Below, piece by piece: positions 1 to 10,452 of a stretch of 64,000 bases of DNA. Positions within the stretch are counted from its first letter, which is position 1; each line of letters starts with the position of its first letter. Source of the stretch: CAVYWD01 sp963772225 (GTDB lineage Bacteria; Myxococcota; Myxococcia; Myxococcales; UBA5297); NCBI GenBank assembly GCA_963772225.1, contig CAVYWD010000002.1, positions 62,001-126,000 on the forward strand. Direction: 5' to 3'. Under the pieces are notes generated by a model. The model did not search any database. It saw only the letters and a program-made list of their open reading frames with translations, and was not told the origin of the DNA. The translations under genes were made by a program, and so were the position numbers.

Positions 1-485
1 AGCGCGAGGTGAGCGTCGGCCTCGAGCTTTGCGACGAGCCGGCGATCGCCGAGGTCGATGCCGGGCAGATGCAGCAGGCGCTGATCAACCTCGTCGTCAA
101 CGGCCTCCAGGCGACCGAGCCGGGTGGCTGCCTGACGGTGGGGATCGCCCGCGGGCAGGCGAGGGATGCGGCCGACCCCGGCAGCCCCTCGCGCGACACG
201 TTGCGGCTGTTCGTCAAAGATACCGGGAGTGGGATCCGCCGCGAGCACCTGCGCCACGTGTTCGAGCCCTTCTTCACCACCAAAGGCGTGGGCGAGGGCA
301 GCGGGCTCGGGCTGTCGGTCGCTTGGGGCATCGTGCAGGAGCACGGCGGATGGATCGACGTCGCGAGCGAGCCTGGAAAGGGCAGCTGCTTTTCCATCTA
401 CCTTCCCCCGACGGCCGAGCCTGCGCGCGCCTTCGGACGACCGGACGAATGTGCGCCGCCGCAAGCGGCGAGCTCGTCCGCGTAG
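1..485 (+). CDS. Sensor histidine kinase, C-terminal part (5' end outside window)
   Basis: The visible part is the ATP-binding HATPase_c domain of a two-component sensor kinase. It shows the N box (QQALINLVVNGLQA), G1 (VKDTGSGI), F box (FEPFFTTK) and G2 (GSGLGLSV) in the expected order, then a short Ala/Pro tail. The reading frame is open to the left edge, so the sensor and DHp domains lie outside the window. Two stand-alone receiver proteins follow on the same strand, so this kinase is a reasonable phosphodonor for one or both; that pairing is inference from proximity. The input signal cannot be told from this fragment. Confidence 0.93.
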   Translation, partial: REVSVGLELCDEPAIAEVDAGQMQQALINLVVNGLQATEPGGCLTVGIARGQARDAADPGSPSRDTLRLFVKDTGSGIRREHLRHVFEPFFTTKGVGEGSGLGLSVAWGIVQEHGGWIDVASEPGKGSCFSIYLPPTAEPARAFGRPDECAPPQAASSSA

Positions 486-626
486 CACCCCACCCAGGGG
501 CCGGAAGTCGAGCGGCGCCGTGGGCAACGAGCCGGGCATTAGGACCTTTGTAGGTGGTGTTCAGGATTTCTAATGAATGGCGTAAACTCCTGGAGCTTCT
601 CCCGGGGGCAACGGTTGGAGGCAGCG

Positions 627-1049
627 ATGGAAGTCGAGGCGGCGTTCCCACGGCACGGCGAGCGGGCGCTTCCCCGGCGAGTGCTGCTGGTGGAGGACGA
701 CCCCGAAATGCGGGAGCTAATGGCGTTGACGCTCCGAGGTGACGGGTACGACGTTCAGGAGGCGGCGGACGGCGCGGAGGCGCTCCGCGTGCTGGGGACG
801 AGCGCGGCCGACGGGCCCGAGCGCATCGATCTGGTGGTCTCGGACATTCGGATGCCTGGCTATAGTGGGCTCGAGATGCTCCAGCGGATGCGCGGCGGCC
901 CCTCGAGCATCCCGGTGGTCCTGGTCACGGCCTTCGGGGATCGCGAGACGCATGCCCGGGCGCGGCGGCTGGGCGCGTCGCTCCTCGACAAGCCGTTCGA
1001 CCTCGATGACCTGCGCGCCCTGGTCTTCGAGGCCCTCGGGCCGCGGTGA
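627..1049 (+). CDS. Stand-alone response regulator receiver protein
   Basis: A single CheY-like receiver domain with no output domain. The acidic pocket is VEDDPEM, the phospho-acceptor Asp sits in VVSDIRMPG, the conserved Thr/Ser is in LVTAFGD and the Lys is in LLDKPFD. The ATG at 627 is preceded by GGAGG about 5 nt upstream; an in-frame ATG at 573 would add 18 residues with no ribosome site and is disfavoured. It lies just downstream of a histidine kinase and upstream of a second receiver, suggesting a phosphorelay or one kinase with two receivers. Confidence 0.92.
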   Translation: MEVEAAFPRHGERALPRRVLLVEDDPEMRELMALTLRGDGYDVQEAADGAEALRVLGTSAADGPERIDLVVSDIRMPGYSGLEMLQRMRGGPSSIPVVLVTAFGDRETHARARRLGASLLDKPFDLDDLRALVFEALGPR

Positions 1050-1100
1050 AGCCGGCGCGCTCGTAGAGCAGGCAAGGGGAGGGGTGGAAGGAAGCGAGAC

Positions 1101-1538
1101 GTGAGAGATGCACGCCTTCTGGTTGCCGACGACGACGTGGAGATGCGCAGCTGGCTGCGGCAAGTGCTAGAGCCGCGCGGCGCATCGGTTGCCGAGGCCG
1201 ACAGCGGAGTCGACTTGCTTCGCCTGCTCAACGAAGAGGGGCCGTTCGACCTCGTCGTGAGCGATGTTCGAATGTCGTGGGCCAGCGGCATCCAGGTGCT
1301 GGCGATGGTGCGCTCGGCCGGCTTCGAGATCCCGTTCATCGTGATCACCGCCTACGCCGACGAGCGGGTGCGCTTCGCGACGAGCCAGCTCAGGGCCGTG
1401 CTCATCGAGAAACCGTTCGACATCGAGCAGCTGGTGGAGGCGGCGGACCGGATTCTCCCCGCGCGCCTCGGCGGCAAGGCGCACGACCCACAGGCCTTCG
1501 CGGGCGAGGGGCGCTCGGAGATCTGGAGGGGTTCCTGA
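1101..1538 (+). CDS. Stand-alone response regulator receiver protein (second)
   Basis: Another CheY-like receiver of 145 residues: acidic pair VADDDVEM, phospho-acceptor in VVSDVRMS, Thr in VITAYAD and Lys in IEKPFD. The C-terminal 25 residues are low-complexity and carry no output domain. It starts at GTG 1101 with AAGGAAG upstream, 51 nt after the previous receiver, so the two are probably co-transcribed. The two receivers are related but clearly diverged, which argues for separate partners rather than a recent duplication. Confidence 0.9.
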   Translation: MRDARLLVADDDVEMRSWLRQVLEPRGASVAEADSGVDLLRLLNEEGPFDLVVSDVRMSWASGIQVLAMVRSAGFEIPFIVITAYADERVRFATSQLRAVLIEKPFDIEQLVEAADRILPARLGGKAHDPQAFAGEGRSEIWRGS

Positions 1539-1757
1539 GGGGCTGCTCCAACGGTCGCAAAGCACCTCGTCGCTGGGGTGGGCAGCGAAATATTCCAGGC
1601 GATGGTGCGGGTTGAAAAGACAAGAGGCGCGCGAGCTTGCGCCTTGACCGGCTCGCGAGCCGCGTGCCATAGTGCGCCGTCTAAGAAACCTGCGGCGCGC
1701 GATCGCTCAGTGGAGCCGGCTCAAGCGCTGCCTAATCGAGATTGGAGGAACCTTCGA

Positions 1758-2063
1758 ATGTCGACCGTCATTACCGAAGAGTGCATCAACTGCGGGGCAT
1801 GCGAGCCGGAGTGCCCGAACAACGCCATCAGCCAGGGCGACGAGACCTTCAAGATCGACCCCGCGCTCTGCAGCGAGTGCGTCGGCTTCCATGACGAAGA
1901 GGCCTGCGCCGCCGTCTGCCCGGTCGATTGCTGCGTGCCGGACCCGAAGAACCCTGAGACCGAGGACGTGCTCCTCGCGCGCGCCAAGAAAATCCACCCG
2001 GACAAGAAGATCCCGGACCTCGCGGCGCTCCCCGCCTCGCTCTCCCGCTTCCGCAAGGCCTAA
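1758..2063 (+). CDS. Two-cluster 4Fe-4S ferredoxin (YfhL type)
   Basis: A soluble electron carrier of 101 residues. The N-terminal half has the first cluster motif CINCGACEPECP. The second cluster is spread as CSEC, about eight residues, then CAAVCPVDCC, the wide spacing typical of the YfhL/FdxA-like 2[4Fe-4S] family. The ATG at 1758 follows GGAGGA at the usual distance; longer in-frame starts lack a ribosome site. It stands alone, so its redox partner cannot be named from context. Confidence 0.92.
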   Translation: MSTVITEECINCGACEPECPNNAISQGDETFKIDPALCSECVGFHDEEACAAVCPVDCCVPDPKNPETEDVLLARAKKIHPDKKIPDLAALPASLSRFRKA

Positions 2064-2174
2064 GCCGAACCGGTCCGCCCGCTCGCGGGCCGCCGCGTTT
2101 CACCTTCCGATGCGCCGCTCCCCGATCACCGGGGGCGGCGCATCGGCGCGTCCGGGTCACCTCTCGAACCTGCG

Positions 2175-2200
2175 CCCCCTCCCCGCAAGCGGGGAGGGGG
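2175..2200. repeat. Dispersed REP-like hairpin, copy 1
   Basis: Perfect 12-bp palindrome of the form CCCCCTCCCCGC / GCGGGGAGGGGG with a 2-nt loop, followed by TTGGGGGTGAGG. A near-identical unit (15-bp stem, followed by TTGAAGGGTGAGG) lies at 5871-5902. It sits between the convergent ferredoxin and lipoprotein genes, where it could also serve as a bidirectional terminator. Confidence 0.75.
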
Positions 2201-2215
2201 TTGGGGGTGAGGCCG

Positions 2216-2482
2216 CTAAAAGCAGCTGGGGCAGGTGGACAAGTCGCCGCAGCTCTGAGCCTTCACCGAGCAGTCCACCTGGTCGTTGATGTTGCTGCAG
2301 CCGTTCAGGTTGGCCTTGCAGTTCGCGGTGCAGGCGCTGGCGTCGAAGGTTTGATTCTGCTTCTGGAAGTCGCTGGCGCAGACTTGCGCGATGTTGCTGC
2401 AGGCATTGCTGCAGGTGTTCTTGCAGCCCGCGCCGAGCGTCAGCGCGAGAAGCGAAAGGAAAACCAGGGAGACTCGGGTCAT
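2216..2482 (-). CDS. Small cysteine-rich lipoprotein
   Basis: 88 residues with a signal peptide (hydrophobic LVFLSLLALTLGAG) ending in a lipobox-like LGAGC at Cys20, so it is predicted to be lipid-anchored and exported. The mature part carries about ten further cysteines in CxxxC and CxxC-like spacings, suggesting several disulfides. No enzyme motif is seen. It lies 14 nt downstream of the urocanate hydratase gene on the same strand and may share its transcript, but a functional link is not supported. Confidence 0.75.
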   Translation of the reverse strand: MTRVSLVFLSLLALTLGAGCKNTCSNACSNIAQVCASDFQKQNQTFDASACTANCKANLNGCSNINDQVDCSVKAQSCGDLSTCPSCF

Positions 2483-2496
2483 TCGACAGCGCTCCG

Positions 2497-4152
<1,656 letters not shown>

Positions 4153-4307
4153 CGGGCGGGAATCTACCTTCAAGGGCGGGCGCGGCGGAAGCGGCAAACC
4201 AGACCGCACCTTCTTCGGCCGTCGATCGCGGACGCCCTCGACGGGCGAGACAACGTGCTCGGCGCGCCCTTGACCTCGCGCGCGGGCAGGCGCTACGGTC
4301 GCCGCCC

Positions 4308-5210
4308 GTGCTCGACCGCCGCACCGCGGCGATTCTTCTCGCCCTCCACTTCCTCGGCTGCCACCGCCGCAGCGCGCCGGCGGTGTACTCGGTCGACCGC
4401 ATCGAAGTCTCGGCCGCCGGCGGGGTGGACAGCCCGGCGCTCGACCTGAGCCCCGGCCAGCTCCGCGAAGCGCTGGCCAAGGCGCTGCGGGACTCGAAGC
4501 AGTTCACGGTGAATCTCTCCGAGGCAAAGCCGGGCCCCAAGAAGCCTGCGCTCCACTGCCGGCTCGAGCTCTCCTTCGCGCGGGAGGTCCAGGAGGCGCC
4601 GGACCGCGCCCCGAACGCCGAGGTCGGGGTCAGCGTCGAGCTGCGGCCCGCCGGTCAGCCGGAGCGCTACGAGGCCACCGGGCTCGGTCGGCAGGCCCTG
4701 GTGCGCGGCAAGCCCGCCGAGCGGTCGTCGGCCTTTCGCAAGGCCTATGAGCAGGCGCTGGCGCGGGCGGTGGAGGGCGAGCTCTTGCAGCTCGCGGCGC
4801 TCGAAAAGAGCGACGCGCAGCTCATCCAGGACCTCTCCAGCAAGGACCCGCGGGTGCGAGAGTGCGCGGTGGGCGCCCTGGCCGACCGCAGGAACGCCGC
4901 CGCAGTGCCCGCGCTCGTCGAGCGCCTGCGCGACCCTGATCGCGAAGTGGCCCTCCGCTCGGTGGGGGCCCTGGGCGCCATCGGCGACGCCCGCGCGGTG
5001 GCGCCGCTCATCGACATGACCCAGGGCAAGGACGCGCAGTTCGTGCTCGCGGTGCTGGAGGTCGTCGCCTCCATCGGGGGGAAGGACGCCGAGGCCTATC
5101 TGTTCACCCTGGCGTCGGGCCACCCCGACGACGAGGTGCGGGCTGCGGCCCAGGCGGCCCAGGAGCGCCTCCGGGAGCGCGCCGCTGCGGCCGGGCCCGC
5201 GGGGCGCTAG
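4308..5210 (+). CDS. HEAT-repeat lipoprotein
   Basis: 300 residues beginning at GTG 4308 with a short signal sequence and lipobox (LHFLGC), so probably a periplasmic lipoprotein. Residues ~30-160 form a beta-rich region of unknown fold. The C-terminal ~130 residues contain HEAT/PBS-lyase-like repeats (units such as DPRVRECAVGALADRRN, DPDREVALRSVGALGAIGD and HPDDEVRAAAQAA), generally protein-binding scaffolds. It is followed 29 nt later by another lipoprotein gene. The partner is unknown. Confidence 0.8.
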   Translation: MLDRRTAAILLALHFLGCHRRSAPAVYSVDRIEVSAAGGVDSPALDLSPGQLREALAKALRDSKQFTVNLSEAKPGPKKPALHCRLELSFAREVQEAPDRAPNAEVGVSVELRPAGQPERYEATGLGRQALVRGKPAERSSAFRKAYEQALARAVEGELLQLAALEKSDAQLIQDLSSKDPRVRECAVGALADRRNAAAVPALVERLRDPDREVALRSVGALGAIGDARAVAPLIDMTQGKDAQFVLAVLEVVASIGGKDAEAYLFTLASGHPDDEVRAAAQAAQERLRERAAAAGPAGR

Positions 5211-5239
5211 AGGTTTACTTCACCGGCAACGAGGAAACC

Positions 5240-5842
5240 ATGGCCGTCCGTCGTCTCGCCCTCCTGACGGCGCTCGCGTTGAGCGCCTGCGTGAAAGGGG
5301 CCGCCACTCCGCAGCCGGCGCGGCTCAAGGCCGCCGACTACCAGCCGCTCGCGGTGGGCAACCGGTGGACCTACGCCGGCTCGATGATGGGCCAGAAGGT
5401 GGAGCGGACCATCACCGTCGTTGGCACCCGGGACGGCTACTTCGTCGACGACGCCAACGGCCAGCTCCGGGTCGAGCCCGACGGGCTGCGCGACGACAAG
5501 CGCTACCTGCTCATGGAGCCCATCGAGAAAGACCGGTCCTGGTCGTCCATCGTGAGCGTGGGCTCCACCGAGCGCTACCAGGTCGTCGACGTCGGCTTCA
5601 CCACCTCGACGCCGGCAGGCGCCTTCAGCGATTGCGTCCGGGTTCGCGGCGTGAACCGCATCGACCGGGACAAGGAGCTCGCCACCGAGTGGACGTTCGC
5701 CCCGGGTGTGGGCATCGTTCGCATCGCGGTGACGGCGGCGGTGGACGGCAAGGGGATTCCCCAGGGGACTCTGGAGCTGACCCGGTATGCCCTGCGCCCC
5801 AGCGGCGAGCGAGGGCCGCAGCCGGGCGACCGCCCCCAATAA
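5240..5842 (+). CDS. Lipoprotein of unknown function
   Basis: 200 residues with an N-terminal signal peptide and lipobox LSAC at Cys17. The mature part begins with a segment typical of secreted beta-sandwich lipoproteins (YQPLAVGNRWTY) and contains STPAGAFSDCVRV, a pattern seen in many deltaproteobacterial hypothetical lipoproteins. No catalytic motif was recognised. It sits between the HEAT-repeat lipoprotein and birA, all on the plus strand. Confidence 0.75.
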   Translation: MAVRRLALLTALALSACVKGAATPQPARLKAADYQPLAVGNRWTYAGSMMGQKVERTITVVGTRDGYFVDDANGQLRVEPDGLRDDKRYLLMEPIEKDRSWSSIVSVGSTERYQVVDVGFTTSTPAGAFSDCVRVRGVNRIDRDKELATEWTFAPGVGIVRIAVTAAVDGKGIPQGTLELTRYALRPSGERGPQPGDRPQ

Positions 5843-5870
5843 GAAAACACAGATGAACGTACCCTCCCCC

Positions 5871-5902
5871 CAACTCCCTCCCCGCGAGCGGGGAGGGAGT
5901 TG
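5871..5902. repeat. Dispersed REP-like hairpin, copy 2
   Basis: Perfect 15-bp inverted repeat (arms 5871-5885 and 5888-5902; core CTCCCTCCCCGC / GCGGGGAGGGAG) with a 2-nt loop, followed by GAAGGGTGAGG. It matches the unit at 2175-2200. It lies 30 nt after the lipoprotein stop and just before birA, so it may end upstream transcription or shape the birA leader. Confidence 0.75.
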
Positions 5903-5920
5903 AAGGGTGAGGAAATTGCG

Positions 5921-6799
5921 ATGAGCCCATCGGAGAGCGACGGGTTGCGCCAGCGCGGCGTCGCCGTCGAGTCGGCGGCGGGTGAACAGCTCACGGCCTC
6001 GCCTGATCGCCTGGCGCCCGAGGTCTTGGAGCCGCTGCTCACCACCCGCGCTCTCGGCCGCGCGCTGCTGTGCCTGGACGAGACCACCTCGACCTCCGAG
6101 GTCGCCTTTCGCCTGGCCTCGGAGAACGCCGCGCCCCACGGCCAGCTCGTGGTCGCCGAGGCGCAGACGCAGGGGCGGGGTCGGCTCGGGCGGACGTGGG
6201 TCTCGCCCGGCGGTGTGAACCTCTATTTCTCGCTGGTCCTGCGGCCAGCGCTCGCCCCCGCGCGGGCGCCCGAGCTATCGCTCGTCGCCGGGGTGGCCCT
6301 CGCCGAAGCCCTGGCGGACTTCGGCGCCGGCGCGCGCATCAAATGGCCGAACGACGTCGAGCTCGGCGGCAAGAAGGTCGCGGGGGTCCTCGCCGAGATG
6401 TCGGCCGTATCCGAGCGGCTCCTGTTCGCGGTGCTGGGCATCGGCATCAACGTCAACGTGGACCCGCTCCCGAGCGAGATCGCCCCTATCGCCACCAGCC
6501 TGAAGCGAGAGCTGGGGCGGCCCGTGTCGCGCCCAAGGCTCTTGGCCGCAACGCTCGCGGGCCTCGAGGCGTGGATGGACCGCCTCGAGGACCAAGGCTT
6601 CGACCCGGTTCGCCAGCGCTGGAAGGAGCTCTCGTCCACCCTGGGCGGCTGGGTCGACGTGCAGATCGACGGCCGGGTCCTCTCCGGCGAAGCGGTGGAC
6701 ATCGACGAGGGTGGCGCCCTCCTGGTGCGCACCGGGCAAGGCGTGGAGCGGGTCCTGGTCGGCGACGTGAGGTCGGCGCGGCGCGGCGGTGGGCCTTGA
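5921..6799 (+). CDS. birA: Biotin--[acetyl-CoA carboxylase] ligase
   Basis: Biotin-protein ligase, which makes biotinyl-AMP and biotinylates carrier domains such as that of acetyl-CoA carboxylase. Motifs seen are the biotin/ATP loop GRGRLGRTWVSP, NLYFSLVLRP, KWPNDVELGGKKVAGVLAE and GIGINVN, then the C-terminal SH3-like domain. No N-terminal DNA-binding domain is evident; the first ~55 residues do not form a clear helix-turn-helix, so it is probably catalytic only. The ATG at 5921 with GAGG upstream is preferred over TTG 5900, which lies inside the hairpin. Confidence 0.92.
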   Translation: MSPSESDGLRQRGVAVESAAGEQLTASPDRLAPEVLEPLLTTRALGRALLCLDETTSTSEVAFRLASENAAPHGQLVVAEAQTQGRGRLGRTWVSPGGVNLYFSLVLRPALAPARAPELSLVAGVALAEALADFGAGARIKWPNDVELGGKKVAGVLAEMSAVSERLLFAVLGIGINVNVDPLPSEIAPIATSLKRELGRPVSRPRLLAATLAGLEAWMDRLEDQGFDPVRQRWKELSSTLGGWVDVQIDGRVLSGEAVDIDEGGALLVRTGQGVERVLVGDVRSARRGGGP

Positions 6800-7244
6800 A
6801 GAGGACGACCCGCGTTTTGCGCGGGTTGCTCGAGCTCAGCGTCGAAAAGCAGCGCTTCACCGGGGAGGAGATCCGCGCGCTCTTGGCGCGAACCTCGGGT
6901 GGTCGATATGAGCGCCAGGGTTGCTTTCGGCGGTTGGCGGCGAGGTTTGTCTCGCGGCCCGCAGGACCCTGAGGCGGTCGTCTTCCGGATCTTTGGGGAC
7001 GGCGGCTCTTATTGAATCGGATTCGCGGGTGCAAACGCCAAATGAGAGCCAAAGAGGTCAGACCTCTGGCCTCATTTGACAGTGCATCGACGAATGTCGG
7101 GGAGTTTTCCCCCAAGATGCCGCTTGAAGCGCCGATATCGAGCGCGCGGGTGGCGCTCGGGCATTGCGTCGCTGCACCGAGTCCTCTACTCTGCGCCCTC
7201 CGTCCAGCACTGGACTTTGAAGGACCGGGGGGAGAGGGCACGAA
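6800..7244. other. Intergenic region before the lipid operon
   Basis: 445 bases without a convincing gene; short open frames here lack family resemblance. It contains the complex inverted repeat at 7039-7078 and presumably the promoter for the operon that starts at 7245. GGGGGGAGAGGG just before 7245 can serve as the ribosome site. Confidence 0.5.
7039..7078. repeat. Interrupted palindrome (cruciform-like)
   Basis: CAAATGAG at 7039-7046 pairs with CTCATTTG at 7071-7078. Inside it GCC pairs with GGC and AGAGGT with ACCTCT around a 3-nt CAG loop, giving about 17 paired bases with small bulges. The AGAGGTCAGACCTCT core resembles palindromes dispersed in other high-GC proteobacteria (from memory). 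It may be a regulatory site or a relic of a REP/RAYT-type element. Confidence 0.6.
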
Positions 7245-10178
7245 ATGGAGAGCGCTACGGCTCCGACTTCCACCTTGAGAAACCTGCTGCGTGAGCTCAA
7301 GTTCTCGACCTTCGACGCCATGCTTTCGCGCTACGCCGCGGAGCACGGCGCCGACGTGTTCGTGCGCATCCTGAGCGACGCGAATCCGGACAAGGAGCGC
7401 GCCCTCACCTACGGAGAGATCTGGGACCTCTCTCGCGCCGCCGCGGCGGCGCTTCAGCAGAAGGGGCTGAAGAAGGGCGAGAAGGTAGTCCTGGTTCTGC
7501 CCACCGGCATCGATTTCATCTCCATGTTCTTCGGCACCATCCTCGCCGGCGGGATCCCGGTGCCGGCCTATCCGCCGGCGGGGCTGGGCAAGTTCGACGA
7601 GTACCTGGAGCGGCTCTCCGGCGTCATCGAGAGCTCCGAAGCCTCCTACCTGTGCGCCACGCGCTCGGTGGCCAACGTCGTTGGCCAGGTGCTGCAGCGG
7701 TGCCAGAGCCTGCGCGAGCTCATCGTTGCCGCGCAGCTCAAGGGCGAGGCAGCGAGCTTCTCGCCCGTCAAGCTCGATCCGGAGGACACCGTCCTCCTCC
7801 AGTACACCTCGGGCTCGACCGGGGCGCAGAAGGGCGTGGAGCTCTCCCATCAGGCCATTCTCGCCAACATGCACGCCATCGGTCTGGGGCTGGGCATCCG
7901 CGAAGGCGTGGAGGTGGGGCTCTCGTGGCTGCCGCTCAACCACGACATGGGACTGATCGGCGGGCTGCTCAGCGCACTCTATTGGCGCGTCCACTATGTG
8001 CTGATGAGCCCTCAGTCGTTCATCGGCCAGCCCAAGCGATGGCTCTGGGCGATGCACAAGTACAAGGTGAACATCTCCCCGGCGCCGAACTTCGCTTACG
8101 AGCTGTGCGCGAAGCGGGTGACGGAGGAGGAAGTCCAGGGACTCGACCTCTCCCACTGGCGCATCGCCCTCAACGGCGCCGAGCCGGTGAGCTTCTCGGC
8201 GCTCGAGGCCTTCACCGCGCGATTCGCCAAGCACGGATTCAGGAGCACCGCCTTCTTCCCCGTCTACGGCCTCGCCGAGACCTCGCTCGCGGCGGCCTTT
8301 CCCGTCCCGGAGACCGACTTCGTCGTCGACGAGGTCAGCCGGCCCGACCTCGAGACCAAGGCCCTGGCCACGCCGGCCAAGGTCAACGGCATCCGCACCC
8401 AGCGCATGGTTTCGGTGGGCAGGGCCATCTGGGGCACGGAGATCCGCGTCGTCGACGAGTCCGGTCGCCCGCTGCCGGAGCGGCGCATCGGCGAGCTCCA
8501 GCTGCGCAGCCTGTCGATGATGAAGGGCTACTACAAGAACCCCGAGGCCACGGCGAAAGCCTTCCGAGACGGCTGGCTCTGCACTGGCGACTTGGCCTAT
8601 GCCGCGGGCGGAGACTTCTACATCGCCGGTCGAATCAAGGACCTCATCATCAAGCGCGGCAGGAACTATTACCCGCAGGATCTGGAGCGGGCGGTCGAGC
8701 GGGTGCCGGGCGTGCGCGCCGGGTGCACCGTGGCCTTCGCGGTCTACAACGAAGGCGAGGGCACCGAGGACGTGGTGGTCCTGGCGGAGACCCGGCTCAC
8801 CGGCGCTGACGAGCAGAAGGCGCTCGCCGCGGAGGTCGAGAAGGCCCTCATGACCGCGGTGGGCCTGCGGCCCGACGCGCTGCAGATCCTGCCTCCCCAC
8901 ACCTTGCCCAAGACCACGAGCGGCAAGATCCAGCGGCGCAAGGCTCGCCAGCTCTACGTCGACCGCGCTCTGCGGACGTCGGGACAGGTGGGTCTGCTCT
9001 CCTCGCTCAGCGTGCTCGGCAAGTCGTATCTGGCGCGGGTTCGCCACCAGCTTGGCCGGCGCAGCTCCGGGCCTGATTCTGAGCGACCGCGAAGGCCCGG
9101 CGCGCGACGCGCCCCCGGAACCCTCGTGACCGAGCTCGCCTTTCGGCGCCCGCTCGTCGTGGGCGGGACCGGGTTCGTCGGACTCAACATCGCCCAGGCG
9201 CTCCAGGAGCGAGGCCTGGAGGTGCGCATCACGCGCCGCGCCTCCAGCATCACCTTCGCTCCGCGCAAGCTGAAGCTGCCCATGGTGGAGGCGAGCCTCG
9301 ACGACGAGGAGTCGCTCTGCCGCGCCATGAGCGAGAGCGACGTCGTGTTCCTCGCCGCCGCGCACTACCCGCGCTGGTCGGTGAACAAGGCAGAGCAGAT
9401 TGCCTACGGGGTCGCCGGCGTGCGCCGCGCCCTGAACGCGGCCCGCCGTGCCAAGGTCCAGAAGCTCATCTACACCAGCTCGGTGACCACCGTCGGGCCC
9501 GCGCCCTTTGGCCGGCCCGCAAACGAGAGCGACGCCTGGGTTCAGGAGCCGGACAGCGTCTACTTCGCGCTCAAGCTCGCCATGGAGCGCGAGGTGCTCC
9601 GGGCGGCCGAGGAGGGTTTCCCGGCGGTCGTCGTCTGCCCGTCGGGCTGCCTGGGCCGCTACGACGTGAAGGCCGGGACCGGGTTCTTCCTGGTCGCGCT
9701 CGCGCGCGGAAAGCTCCCCTACGTCGTCGACGGCCTGCTCGACATGGTGGGCGTCGAGGACGTCGCGCAGGCCCACGTCGCCGCCATGGCCCGCGGGCAG
9801 GTGGGGCGCCGATACATCATCGCCGCGAACGCCGTGGGCGCCCGCGAGCTCTTGACCCGCGCCGCGCAGAAGCTCGGAGTCGAGGCCCCGAAGAAGGAGC
9901 TGGGCTTGAGCGAGGCGTTGGCGCTCAACCTCGAGCAGGAGGCGCGCTGCGCGGCGGCGCGCAAGGGCGCCCCCGACATCCCGGTCGAGTTCCTCGACAT
10001 GATCCGCTTCGGCCAGCGCTTCGATGCCCGGCGGGCGCGCGACGAGCTGGGCTTTGCGCCCGCGGGTTTGGAAGAAGTGCTTGACCGCGCCTGCGCGTGG
10101 TTCCAGAAGAGCGGCTACCTGGGCCGGAAGGCATCCGAAGAAAGCCCACGACCCGCAAGCCCCAAGGAGACCCACTGA
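7245..10178 (+). CDS. Fatty acyl-AMP/acyl-ACP ligase fused to an extended SDR reductase
   Basis: 977-residue two-domain enzyme. Residues ~1-590 are an adenylate-forming ligase of the FAAL type: core loop YTSGSTGAQKG at 187-197, YGLAETS near 341, CTGDLAY, KDLIIKRGRNYYPQD and catalytic Lys561 in TSGK. After a basic linker, residues ~636-970 form an extended short-chain dehydrogenase: Rossmann loop GGTGFVG at 640-646, TSSVTTVG, and Y773/K777 of YxxxK. It probably loads a fatty acid onto the ACP encoded next (TGATG overlap), while the reductase reduces a keto product. By analogy with alphaproteobacterial ceramide synthesis this would fuse AasR-like and CerR-like activities; that role is inference. 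Confidence 0.88.
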   Translation: MESATAPTSTLRNLLRELKFSTFDAMLSRYAAEHGADVFVRILSDANPDKERALTYGEIWDLSRAAAAALQQKGLKKGEKVVLVLPTGIDFISMFFGTILAGGIPVPAYPPAGLGKFDEYLERLSGVIESSEASYLCATRSVANVVGQVLQRCQSLRELIVAAQLKGEAASFSPVKLDPEDTVLLQYTSGSTGAQKGVELSHQAILANMHAIGLGLGIREGVEVGLSWLPLNHDMGLIGGLLSALYWRVHYVLMSPQSFIGQPKRWLWAMHKYKVNISPAPNFAYELCAKRVTEEEVQGLDLSHWRIALNGAEPVSFSALEAFTARFAKHGFRSTAFFPVYGLAETSLAAAFPVPETDFVVDEVSRPDLETKALATPAKVNGIRTQRMVSVGRAIWGTEIRVVDESGRPLPERRIGELQLRSLSMMKGYYKNPEATAKAFRDGWLCTGDLAYAAGGDFYIAGRIKDLIIKRGRNYYPQDLERAVERVPGVRAGCTVAFAVYNEGEGTEDVVVLAETRLTGADEQKALAAEVEKALMTAVGLRPDALQILPPHTLPKTTSGKIQRRKARQLYVDRALRTSGQVGLLSSLSVLGKSYLARVRHQLGRRSSGPDSERPRRPGARRAPGTLVTELAFRRPLVVGGTGFVGLNIAQALQERGLEVRITRRASSITFAPRKLKLPMVEASLDDEESLCRAMSESDVVFLAAAHYPRWSVNKAEQIAYGVAGVRRALNAARRAKVQKLIYTSSVTTVGPAPFGRPANESDAWVQEPDSVYFALKLAMEREVLRAAEEGFPAVVVCPSGCLGRYDVKAGTGFFLVALARGKLPYVVDGLLDMVGVEDVAQAHVAAMARGQVGRRYIIAANAVGARELLTRAAQKLGVEAPKKELGLSEALALNLEQEARCAAARKGAPDIPVEFLDMIRFGQRFDARRARDELGFAPAGLEEVLDRACAWFQKSGYLGRKASEESPRPASPKETH

Positions 10179-10444
10179 TGAAGCAGTTGGACGCTGCCGA
10201 GTTCACGACGGACCTGATCAAAATCCTCTCGCGGCTGGCCGAGGTGCCGCCGGAGCAGATCGCCCTCGACGACGACCTGCGCGAAGACGTCGGGCTCGAC
10301 TCCCTGCAGAGCATGGAGCTCTTGAGCCGCATCTGCGAGAAGTGGGACGTCGACGTGGAGATGGAGGACATGATCGAGGTCAAGACCGTCCGCGACGTGG
10401 TGACCTTCATGACCAATCTGGCCAAGCAGAACGGCCAGGCCTGA
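10178..10444 (+). CDS. Dedicated acyl carrier protein
   Basis: 88-residue carrier protein with the 4'-phosphopantetheine serine in DVGLDSLQSMEL, inside the usual four-helix acidic sequence. The start overlaps the stop of the ligase-reductase gene by one base (TGATG), with AAGGAGA upstream, indicating translational coupling. Position between an acyl-AMP ligase and a serine-palmitoyltransferase-like enzyme suggests it carries the acyl chain used in long-chain-base synthesis rather than housekeeping fatty acid synthesis. Confidence 0.93.
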   Translation: MKQLDAAEFTTDLIKILSRLAEVPPEQIALDDDLREDVGLDSLQSMELLSRICEKWDVDVEMEDMIEVKTVRDVVTFMTNLAKQNGQA

Positions 10445-10452
10445 AGGACCCC

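Noticed and set aside
6486..10175. A 1229-codon open frame on the minus strand opposite the ligase-reductase gene
   Set aside because: It mirrors third-position GC bias of the real gene, is low-complexity Ala/Gly/Arg/Leu throughout and has no family motif.
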